A stretch of 64,000 nucleotides of DNA from Quercus robur (Eukaryota; Streptophyta; Magnoliopsida; Fagales; Fagaceae). Location of the stretch: contig NC_065538.1 of assembly GCF_932294415.1 (NCBI RefSeq), positions 44,306,843 to 44,370,842 of the forward strand, given 5' to 3'. Position 1 is the stretch's first letter. Every line of letters starts with the position of its first letter. The translations under genes were made by a program, and so were the position numbers. This document shows, piece after piece, positions 34,479 through 45,575 of this stretch. The notes under the pieces were generated by a model. It saw only the letters and a list, made by a program, of their open reading frames with translations, was not told where the DNA came from and did not search any database.

Positions 34479-35805
34479 ATCCCAACTGTCTAAATTTACT
34501 CTAGAGTCTTTTGCTTATAAAAGAGACCCACATAAAAGGAAAATTTCAACAAATGTAATGTATAAATTAAACTTCTTCAGTTGTGGGATCTCCATCCATC
34601 ATCACTATATTGCATTCGTCTAATGCTGCCCTTGTTCAAATATGCAGATTCATAGATACAAAAATCTAGAAATGAACTTTTCCATTGCACATGAAAATAT
34701 CCACCCTTTGCAAATATAATTGGTATAATTGGTACCTAACTCGAAGCTGACTCAAATATTCATGTACATCATAAACATGCTTAATTAGGTTCATTTACAA
34801 AATATGTTCCAAAAGCTGTGTCTAACATATCCAAAAAATCAGCTGTTAACATATATGCCCTCCAAAAATCTGCTGTCATGTATGCTCTCCAAAAATCTGT
34901 CAGTCTTTTATGTCCAAAAAATGTTCTCAAAGTTTTATCCGCTAGCTGTTACACGAACAATAACACGTCTACCAACTCCTGTGCAAAAAACAAAGAAAAA
35001 AACAAATTGTGGTCAGGTTTCTTTTAATATCAATAGTAGGAACCACTGAAGCCTGCAAAAACTTCAATGCCAAATATGAATCAATAAATAAAAAACAAAA
35101 ACCAACAACTAAATGACAATATAAGTTTAAACTATACAAAAATCCCTTAACGTTTACGCACACCTAAGTCATGCCATATATCCCAACCAACTAATAATAA
35201 GGACATTTATTTTCTCTTTTTTTTTTTTTTGGTTGTGAATTGTAATTTTCGAAATTGAACCTCAAAAACTAAAATAAATTAAAAATGTATCAACTATATT
35301 GGGCAAGGTTTTACCCCCATAAGCTCCACATCATCAACGGCTCAACGATCTTTTCGTTTCCTCACAATTGCCTTCGCCGGTCTCGTCTTACCTGAAATTC
35401 AAAGGGATCACACATTACTTGAATGCACACATTCCCTATGCTTAATTTAATTATCAGAAAATGTATGATCTGAGTACGATCATCACTTAAAGCACACAAC
35501 ATCATATGCAAGTCCTGTGACATTCTATTAAGGTAAATGATAAACAGTTTACATAGCATGGAGGTGCACTGCCTAAATAATAAAATATAATGCAAACTAA
35601 GCAGAAGATTGTTAATCTGAACAATCTGATGAACATGTAGCAGTTAAGAAAGATGCCTTCCTAGCTATGCAAATAATTACTTTATCATTATGAAAATAGA
35701 AGACTATGACATATAATGACATAGTAATAGTTCCTTTATGAGTTTTATATGTGTTTTATAATTATGCGCAGTCTATGGATAGCTTCCATGTTTCCATAAA
35801 TCATG
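34479..35805. other. Non-coding stretch after the plastid fragment
   Basis: No gene was found. Around 34,808-34,930 a short phrase (AAAAATCTGCTGT / AAAAAATCAGCTGTTAACATA / ATGCTCTCCAAAAATCTG) repeats about four times. The rest is AT-rich spacer up to the PMD gene's stop codon. Confidence 0.5.
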
Positions 35806-38800
35806 TTATTTACCGTCGCCGGTCCCACAACCAGGGGGATGTATGTCAGTGCGAAGTGATCTTCGCAACCCATGTACCGGCACTATATTCTCACCCTGTA
35901 TCTGTTCGATTTGTGCAGCCGGTTCGTCAGGGTTAGGAAGTGAAGGGTCCTGGGTGGGCTCAGCTTGAACTACAGGTGGTGTCGGTCGGCCAGGGGTGGG
36001 TACAAATATACAGCCACCGTCGTGGGCAGAGTCGGCAAACAATGGGGGAGACAGCCGAGTGGGTGGTGGGGACCGAGGGCCAGCTTGGGCACAGGATGTG
36101 TGTTCTGCACTATTCTCATGGCCAGGGGGGTGGGATGGCTGGGCAGCAGCGTCAGACGTGCATCGCGATGACCCGACACCATCCATGTACATGCCCCAGT
36201 CGCCCTCCAACGCCTCATCATCTGCAGAAAAACAGTTGCATTTATTAAGATAACCACATTGAGTCATAAAATGTCTTACTATTTGCAGCGTAGATATGAT
36301 TCAATGGCATTTGACCCTTTAAACTCGCTTAATTTGGGTGCATGAGACCTCTCATATACACACTCACATGCACACAACCAATCATACAAAATGAAGTCTC
36401 ATGGTTGCTTGAATTTCCGGTCCAATGTTCTTACTCTGAATTCTGATTGAATGCTTTTCCATTTGCAATGGCAGTATCATATTTTGCCCCAAGCTAGAGA
36501 AAATGGGCAAATGCCCATTCCAAAAAAACAATTTAGCATTTTGCCGTCTTTCCCAAATTAATTAGGGAAATACCCCTCTTTTTAAACTCGATTTTCTCTA
36601 AAACAAAGTTAAGCCCTATAGTGACATTTGTAAGGATCCTATAGTGAGTTTTTAAGGAACTATAGTGGCATTTTATAATCCAATCTCCATAAAGTCGAGT
36701 TACATGCAATTTTTTTCTCTTTTTGTTACCTATAATTGAACTTCATGGAAATCGGATTACAAAACGCCACTATAGGTCCTTAAAACGTCACTATAAAATC
36801 CTAAAAAACGTCACTATAGAGCTTAACTTGATTTTCAAAAAATCGAATTTAAACAGAGGGGCATTTCCTAATTAATTTGGAAAATACGGTAAAATGCTAG
36901 ATTGTTTTTTTGAAAGGGGCAAAAGCCAATTTTTTCATACAATAATTATTTCAACTTCAACAATAAAACATTGTTTCTAACAGAAGATTCAAAATGTGAA
37001 GTGTAACCAAGGGCGAAGTGAATACGGTGTAAACCCTATTGTAAAGTGTAAACCCAACATCAGACAAGGGCCAAATGCGTAAGTAATCGCTTGACCCGCA
37101 CCTAGTGCATGTCGTTCATAGAATCCAATAACTATTGTCTAGTGTAAACCCTTCCCAATAAAACTAATACTCACGCCACCTAGACGAGTTACGTATAAAC
37201 CTTGTTTTGTTGGTAAAATCTAATAAAAATTTGTTTTTAATTCATCATTGGCATATTAAATTAACTATAATAATAAAATTTATAAAACAAAACCTTTGAA
37301 ATACAAAGTCCAGCTTTGTTTAGTTGAGCATGTACTATCATTGTTATTACTATTTTTTAAACTCTAATTTTATGAACGTCATAGTGTGATCACAACTTTG
37401 AATTTCCTCATATAATGCTAATTTTATGTTCATGGTCGCATAGCAATATTTTTAAAAGGAATTACATTGGCATCCATAGTGCTCTGTGCTTTATACGATG
37501 AAAAAATGATTTTGCTGGACTTTTGTTTTCATACATAAGCATAATATATTAGCATTGATGTGTATATGTTAAAAGTGGATAATAGTATTGTGATTGTAGT
37601 TGATAAGGAATGAATGAAACAAGTTTGCATGTCTTACATTTCAATACATATATATATCGCTTGGAAGAAAAAAGTGCTTATTCCCATTGGTTAATTTTTA
37701 TGATAATTGCAGAACATTGTAACGCTACTAATTATACCATAATTATGAGAAGGAAGTGAAAATTAACACTAAAAACATGTTACCAAACAATATATACTTT
37801 GCTACTATAATATGTCCTCTAAATAAATTACAATTGAAAGTAGTAGAAGTTAAAGTCAATAAGAATTGAAGGTATTAGAGTTGGAAGTTACCCAAGACAT
37901 CGTCATCCTCGTGACCACGTCCACGACCTCCACTGTATGCACGACCTCCACTGTGTCCACGCCCTCTAGACCCACGACCTCCCCCACCACGGCCTGTGGC
38001 CTGTGTGCTCGCCTCAGTCACCGTGGCACGCGCATTCTCCAATGCCGCTCGGCTCATCTCTCCGACAAGATCCAGCGTCCTCTTCAGGTGGTTGTACACT
38101 GCGGAGTTTGGTTCGCATTGCAATAGTAATTCCACAGTGGACTCAACCTGCGAAATAAAGGAGTCCCATTAAAACTTCTTTCTTTAGTTTTGTGTTGTGC
38201 AACACTAGGCCTTTAAGTCCAAAGCACTAAATCTGTTTTATCTTTGCATTAACATTTTCTTTGCATATTATTGGCGAAGGTCATGTCAATAATTTAGTAA
38301 GATACTATATAAGATGGTCTTTCACCAAGAATTATAGTGTTCGATCAAATGCGAGTTTGAATTTGCTTGAGTCTTCAGAGTTGTATCATCTTATGCTTGC
38401 CCCACTAAAATGAGACTATAAAAGTGAATGAAAAGGTTTATGTTAGTTTATTTCAAAGTGCAAATCATGCAATGTTATGCGATTATTAAGTATTCTACCT
38501 ACTGCTGAGTCATACACTGATTAGTATTTTTTATATAACGAATTTGGCATAACCTAATTATATGATATCAAAATCTGTAGAAAAAGAATCCCTTAATTAC
38601 TTTTCTTCTATTTGATGAGCAATATATGAATTGTATAAAATGGGTACCAGAGAAGAGAACCCTTCTAGTCTATGGACCTACTAACATAAGTCGTAAAAAG
38701 AATATATAATAGGTTGGAGTAAAAGTAGACATTGCAATGGAACCCAATGTTATAAAATGTGCAACAAAGTTTGCAGTATAAAGTATTTGGCTAGTTCCTT

Positions 38801-41484
38801 TTTTAAATATTTGTCTAGTCTTTTTAAAGAATCAGAGGTACAAACAATATCATTATTACATTTGTTTTCCTAAATAAATGTAAATTAACTAATAATGGGT
38901 TGGGCCCTAACTATGAGGAACAGGGCTGGCCATAATCCCAATCGTGTTGCAATATCATATTCTCTTTGTCTATGGACCAAACCCAAATTTATGATAATCC
39001 ATAGATGTGCTAAACCCAACCCGGTTATACTAATTCAATGAGACTGCTCCACTTATATTTTCTAAAATAGCTTACTTTTGTGACCATACCATGCCTCAAA
39101 CAATCTCAGTTTTAGGGCAAATTTCATATGGAAAACTAAGTGGGGTGATATTACAACAGCCACATCAATGAGCTCCTAGCTAGGAAAAAGCCAATGATTA
39201 ATTATTAAATTCTATCATGAGTACTAATTTAAAATGCAACTTTGATTCACTGTTATTTGACCAAATATAAGTGTAGTAAATTAACATGACCAAGTAACTT
39301 ACCACTACACACTCTTGGTGTGATGGTCACTCCACAAATTTACTACACTTAAAGGTGAAAGGCAACCTTAAGGTGCCAAAAGAAGGGGGAAAAAAGATTC
39401 GGTTACTTTCTTCCTCTTCTCTCAAGAACTTTTTTAGGAAGCCCATTATGAAAAAAAAAAATCCTACAATTCTGTGTAATTCAATCAACTTTTGCAAGAT
39501 ATGGACTGGGTTTTCCGAGGAAAACACCAAGCTAGCTAGGGACGGTACTTTAAAGTATCCATAACTAATTGGTACTCATTACCGCATGTTCAAAAACAAT
39601 TTGGCAAACCTAAAAATAAATAAATATACCCTAATGAATATGAAAATGTTCTCTAAAATGAAATGTTCTCTAAAATGAATATCAAAATATTGATCCAATG
39701 ACTCCACTCATCAAAAAATTCTCATAATGCATGCAGCAACACACATATATTGTCAATCCATAAAAGAAGCATCGAATTGTTGCCTTACCATTATTTCCCA
39801 ATACGCCGAGTCGCGTGTAATGTACCGTCTCGTCGTCTTTCGGTACGACTCCATGTAAGCAGCAAGGTATGTCGTGTCCCCATCCAATGCCGATGCATCA
39901 GCAATATGTTCCTCTCTATGGGCCCATCGGTCAATGTAGACAGCATGCTCTTGCACCCAATCCTTATCTAGTTTACCTTGGAGGGAGATTTTGTGGAGAT
40001 GAACGGACGTATCTACAATATCCGGTGGCACTTGCTTCATCCCAAACTGACGAAAGACACGTTCCGGATGATGATCCTCTACTATCCAAAAATAGATCAA
40101 TGGCACATTGGCCCTCCATATTTGTCGGCCAGCAGTGCAATATGGGGGCAACAACTCTAGGACATCGATGTAGGGCTCCCAGACAACCTGCATAAATGGT
40201 CAACAATAAGATGCCTGCCAACAATAAGAGAAGCTCAGAGTGCTACTAGTGTGGCAGCCACATAATAAAAAGCTATGATGCTTGAATCAGAAAATATGAT
40301 CAAGGAGAGAATTACTTATTAATTATGGTTGTCACCTTATACCTATGTATGATTTGAGTTCTTTCTTAGATAGAGTTGTTATTTCATGTCATCGAAAACA
40401 TTTTCTTATCTGTATACGTATTCCTTTATTGGCTCGAGCTATAACTTGCCATCAGTAATCTGTCTACAATTATAGCATGCATGCTTACTTTTTATGTATC
40501 ATTGAATTTCCAATAATTTTATATTTATGGTCATGAATCATGAACTGCATGAATGTGGTTCCCCACTAATTATCTCTAACTTTGGCAAAGATTTGTTTGT
40601 CGGAAAAAGGGAAGGTGACTTGAGAAAATCCTGATATATAATTTACACTATCAGACATTGATTCACAATCAAAATTAAACGTAATTCTACCATCAGGAGA
40701 ATTTCTTATAGTGCTGGATTTATGAGTTAACATATTATTCTTTGCACTTCAATTAGAACAAACAGTATCACTCGACGATCATATGTGGACAACGTGAAGC
40801 ACGATAGAACAAACAGTATCAATTGTGACATGAAGCGGTAGAATACCTGGTGTGCCCGTATACTCGACAGTGACGCACGATACGCAACTAGCACATGTGT
40901 CGCATGCTCTGTCGTGCTCTTCGGCCCCTTCCATCTAGTAAACATATAATTTCAAACAATGCTCATTAGTTATCATCCAAATAATAGATTCCAAATAATT
41001 ATCATGCAAATATTCATGCCACTGTAGTACATTTTCAGTGTACTTGGGTTGCCTATTCTTTAATAAAAAGTTCTAAAGTTATATATCAAAAAAATAAAAA
41101 ATAAAAAATATCATGCTAAATTTGGAACTTTTCTTCTCTAGAATGAAAGACAGAAAAAGAGTGGCTCCTTTATTACTACAAGCATGGTGTAATATCTTTT
41201 TTTCTTTTCAATCTTGGATTCCCATTGGGTGCACCTATAACTTACCAGTTAAAAAAAATAAAAATAAAAACAAGTCAAAATCAATGAGGGACTTATTGTT
41301 TTGTAAGAAAGACTTATTGAAAGTCCCAGATTGAAATGAAAGGGGATACTATACTTCCTCCTCAATAAATACCTCTCCATCAAGAATTTCAAACATGAAT
41401 ACATTGTTTAGTTTTTGCAAGGGCCTGACATTGTTTAGTTTTTAATGTTGGGCTAGCTTATGTGTAAACATAACATATGCATGA

Positions 41485-41533
<49 letters not shown>

Positions 41534-44500
41534 TTGTTACTTATCAAAAAAATAATATACAAGGTTTTCTTTTGTAAGAGAATAAAAATATTTAGTAATT
41601 AAAAAAGGGGCCAAAACTAATCAAACTGCTCAAAACCAGGAAGCGGTTTGACTGGTTTTGAGCCCTTCCAATTTTTTCCTGGTTTTTTAATGTGGACCAT
41701 ACCAGTCTAGGTCCCAGTTCACTGGTCTGTAGTCCACTGGCCGCTCTGGTCTGCTTTAAAAATTTAAGCTCCTTCAACTTTGCATTGTTGGATAAGTGAA
41801 TATGGTGCTTTACTCAGGGAAATGACCAATTGTGGAGATGCCTTCTGAGAATTAAATACGAGCAAGATTCCCAGTGGACTATAGACGGAGTAGAATTTCC
41901 ACACGGAGTGGGACTGTGGAAAGGAATAAGAGCAGGTTTTGGGAGTCCTATAAATTTATTAGATTTCAAATTGGGGATGGCATGATGGTGAGGGTATATG
42001 GCCTGATGCATGGTGCGGGAACAAGTCTTTTAATTGGTTAGTTTACGTTAGTTTATGATCCTTTCCAAATTGCAGCTAACAAACATGCTAGGGTTAGTGA
42101 TTATTTGGATGTTAGGGGTAAAGTAGTGCATTAGTACCCTATCTATGTTAGGCAATTGCAGGATTGGGAATTATTGTCTCCCTGCCCTGTTTGATTTACT
42201 GTATTCTCAATGGGTTCAGCTTTGGACAGAAGACAGCATATTGGAAACTAGATAGAAATGGTGACTAACTCCATGTGAATGTATCTTCAATTTCTTGAAT
42301 TTTCTTTACCCTTTTCGTTTGTAACATTTTGATTCGACAATGGAACCCCACAATCACAAAACCAACTTGTGATTAGGGAATATGGGTCGTTCACGGTGGT
42401 GGATAAAGTTGGGATTTCGATAATTTGGTTGGGGTTGGTCTGGTATTTGTCCTTCACCGGGTAGTAGAGCAATTATAGAAATTGTGGATCATTATAGAGA
42501 AATTGGAGAAATTGTCACATTGAATACTATTTTATATTATTTATTGACAAAATATAAATTCTCCAATGACATAACCGTACATAATTTCATTTAGTATAAT
42601 TACTTTCTAGTAAGAGTTTTAGCATGATACCAAAATTTATTTCTCAAAAGAATGTAGTCAAAAAAATTTCTTTCGACTGAATTCATTCTACCAAAGTTTA
42701 AAATCTATTTGCAGTTGTCTCCTCAAATGCTGCATTAGAAGCTACAAAAGGCAGATTGAACCTATGGCATTAGTAAGCATCTCATGACCATGGACCCTTT
42801 TAGGACAAGAGGCCAGTCCCTAAGCTAATAGAGGCAATTTTGATTTGAAACAGGCCTATAGCTTCATTAACATATCAAAGTTACCATCAACCCAAAAAAA
42901 AAAAAAAATCAAAGTTACCAGAACTTCCATTACCTTCATAACCATTTACTTGGCAATGTATGCAACTACCAATCCACATAAAATGTTTATGCTACACATC
43001 AAAAGTGATACCAAATAATTCATGAGGTCTTTAACCTTTAGACTAAACAACAATGACATACGGCAGAAAAATATTCTACCACCCAATCTAGAGACTGAGA
43101 TAAAGGAATGCCAAGAATAACAATCATCGATGGAAATGCTAAGAGGATTTAAATTAATTTCTAAGCTCTTACTAACCCACCGTGATGCATATTGGTTAGC
43201 CAAGTCCTACAATTAGTGCCAACGAGCTCTTGACTCATGTACATCTCATATATCAATTTATGTATATTCTATGATGAATGATTTTTGAAAACCAAAAAAC
43301 CAATACTTCATTTCTAAACACAATTATCAAAAATACATTAGATTGAAATTTGAAGGAGGAATATTAAACCCAAACCATCTGAGAAGTGAAAACCCAAGGT
43401 TATCTATGATATCCAACCATCATTCTGGGTTTCCACCACTTATTTTACTAAAAATTAGAAAGATCTAGACATAGAGAGATTCTTGACTTAGGGATTTGTT
43501 GAAAGTATATGATTTAATCTCTTCTATCTTCTTCTGTATTAGAGGTGTGATATACATGTAATATATACTTATTTGTCTTACCATATAAAAATAGTTAAGC
43601 ATAGGGTAAAGTTAAGTTATGGCCCTGATTCTATTTTTTATTTTTTTATAATTTCATAGTTGGAGTGGGGGATTTGAACCCTAGATGTCTACGTCGGAAA
43701 CAATAGGAGGTGCCAATTAAACTACAAGGCTCTTGCCTAGGTTATGGCCCTAATTATCTTGCAAATTCAGAACTACTACCAGGCAGAAAAGGACATTGGC
43801 CAAAACAACTATGCTTTAGCATTGCCAATACATTTTAGCATTTCTAATATTAACTAAATGTAGTAAGATATTGGAATTTAAATTGGAATCAGACTAACCA
43901 AAATAATAATAATGCAAATATAATGATTGACATAAGGTGAAGAAATTTGTCTTTCGCAAAGTAGCATGCTTTAATCATAGAAGCAACATAGTCTTACAAA
44001 TATACGTAGGCACCACAAATCATACCAAACATTTATTGAAAAAAAATAAGAGTACTTGACAATTGTATCAAACTACTCAAATAACATACCGATTGGCAAG
44101 GGGACCTGCCTCCACTGGCGGTAGTGGCAACCTCATAACAGGGCATATCAATGGGAACCTCGAATACGCCCACAGCTGCACCAACATCACTGCTCCACCA
44201 ATCTGCTTCGCCTTCGACTCCGATGCCTTGCATAAGTGCCTGTACAACCAGGCTAATGCCCCACTACCCCAACTGTACCTCTTCGCGTTGCTGATTGGGT
44301 TTAGGAACTGTAGAGGCAGCACCGACACCCGGTCTGCTGACTTATCCATAAACAAAATCGTCCCCAACCGATCGAGTATGTGATAGCGCGCATGTTGCTG
44401 CACCACCTCATCAGTAGCATCCGCAGCTAGGGGCCCACTAAATAGTGCATCCAGCCACGTGAATCTGAGCCTCGCCCCAGCAAGGATAGAGGTGTTCTCA

Positions 44501-45575
44501 TGGGGATGCGGTATCGGGTCTGGTGGACGATGACCCAATAACTCAAGACACAACGTAGGCCAATCCATCTTCACAGCCCCAGTAATTGGCAACCCATCAA
44601 CAGGAACCCCTAGCATCACCTCAATATCTTGTAAGGTGATGCTCATCTCTCCATGCGGTAGGTGGAATGTGTGCGTCTCCGGACGCCAACGCTCAACTAG
44701 TGCTGTGATCAACGCATGATCCACTTCCAAGTTTGGGACCTTGAATAACCCTTCAAAACCCGCCTCAGTTATGTACCGAGCAATCCGTGGGTCAAGCCCA
44801 TGCTCGGGTAACTTGCAACTTCAGCGTCTGCAGTTTAGCACGCCTGGCACTACCTGCACACGAAAGAGCATTGTCTTAGGATAGTGCACACGAAATAACT
44901 ATAACAATGCTACATAATAATAATATGCAAGAAACAGTAGGCTAACTAGTTAGTCCCGAACATTTTGCAAAACGTTAGTTACAATGTTAATTGCTTATTC
45001 GCTCTACCTCAATAGCAGATAGGATCAAATTCAACATCAATGACATTGTTTAAAATTATCACTAAGGTGATGGGCATCATGTTTTGAAATGAATGAACAA
45101 AGTGCCTCACTATGTCAAATGGAGTAGGGAATTAGGAATCAAGGTCGTTAGTTGTCTTATGTGTAGCCACGCGTAATTGTGTGTGCATGTTTGGAAAAAA
45201 GAATAGTAGCGGATTCAATTATTTATTGATTACTATAGCTTCTAAATGACATGTACTGACTTTGGACATGTACTGACTTTGAACATTTCTGCTCCACACA
45301 ATGTTCTTGATTATTTATGCTTCATGCCATTTTCTCTTTGGATTAAATACAATTCTGCGTAAACCAAAACATTCTACCATGTCCAAAGTCTATTTGCTAA
45401 GAATCAAAGAACCCTACAAAAATAAAATTAAATGATTTCGACATGTTCAAAGTTCAGTACAACTACACACCTGACCGGCTGGCGTCTCCCAAAGCAGCGT
45501 GGATCGATGAACCGGCTGCCGCGTCAACTGTGTACCAACCGTCGGTCCAGGATCCACATTTCCCACTTGCTGCAT
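35806..45575 (-). CDS. Plant mobile domain (PMD; MAIN/MAIL-like) protein gene, six coding exons
   Basis: Minus-strand exons: 45,575-45,471, 44,853-44,090, 40,934-40,847, 40,187-39,789, 38,147-37,892 and 36,221-35,806. All junctions from exon 2 onward have GT-AG and keep phase. Exon 1 has VHRSTLLWE. Exon 2 carries the PMD core: DPRIARYITEAGFEG, ALVERWRPETHTFHLPHGEMSITLQDIEVMLGVPVDG, then AWLYRHLC and QLWAYSRFP. Exon 4 has VVWEPY, FWIVEDHHPERVFRQFG and DIVDTSVHLHKISLQGK. Exon 5 adds an RGG-like Gly/Arg tail and exon 6 a Pro-rich tail ending RRSLRTDIHPPGCGTG. In plants, MAIN/MAIL proteins act in transposon silencing and genome stability, and transposons also carry this domain. In exon 2, TTGCAAG (7 bp, near 44,816-44,825) looks inserted and shifts frame; without it the N-terminal frames join. 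A non-coding first exon lies near 49,461-49,720. Confidence 0.85.
36500..36933. mobile_element. Foldback element in a PMD-gene intron
   Basis: The left half (36,500-36,710) and right half (36,720-36,933) are diverged inverted copies across their whole length. The outer part reads CAAAAAAACAAT-TAGCATTTT and the middle part AACTATAGTGGC / CCTATAGTGGCG. No clear target duplication was found. It is a non-coding MITE-type foldback sitting between PMD exons 5 and 6. Confidence 0.75.
39789..40187 (-). other. PMD gene exon 4, best-conserved C-terminal block
   Basis: This exon encodes 133 residues in phase on both sides (acceptor TTTATGCAG, donor ATG/GTAAGG). It holds the VPLIYFWIVEDHHPERVFRQFG and DWVQEHAVYIDRWAHREEHI blocks typical of the C-terminal half of PMD proteins. 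It is listed separately because it is the single most diagnostic piece of the dispersed gene. Confidence 0.85.
41790..42260 (+). mobile_element. LINE ORF2 relic in a PMD-gene intron
   Basis: The frame reads LWRRLLRIKYEQDSQWTIDGVEFPHGVGLWKGIRAGF... and, after frame breaks, HARVSDYLDVRGKVV and RQLQDWEL. This is the region between reverse transcriptase and RNase H of plant L1-type LINEs. It is short and broken, and lies between PMD exons 2 and 3. Confidence 0.7.
42480..44089. other. Rest of PMD intron 2
   Basis: Apart from the SINE-like segment at 43,632-43,737 I see no feature. An oligo-A run is at 42,893-42,908, and the sequence is AT-rich. Confidence 0.5.
43632..43737 (-). mobile_element. 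tRNA-derived SINE
   Basis: On the minus strand, GCCTTGTAGTTTAATTGGCA resembles a pol III A box. About 40 bp later GGGTTCAAATCCC matches a B box. After CCACTCCAACTATGAAATTAT the sequence ends in an A-rich tail. This layout is that of a plant tRNA-related SINE. Confidence 0.65.

Noticed and set aside
35940..36253. Overlapping plus-strand and alternative minus-strand frames of 68-102 codons
   Set aside because: They overlap PMD exon 6, whose frame is fixed by in-phase splicing from exon 5; the others are compositional shadows of Pro/Gly-rich coding sequence.
43660..43735. A genuine tRNA gene
   Set aside because: It has A-box-like and B-box-like sequences but no cloverleaf that I can fold, and it is followed by an A-rich tail, as in a SINE.
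44063..44383. 106-codon plus-strand frame
   Set aside because: It lies antisense to PMD exon 2, which has strong domain evidence.
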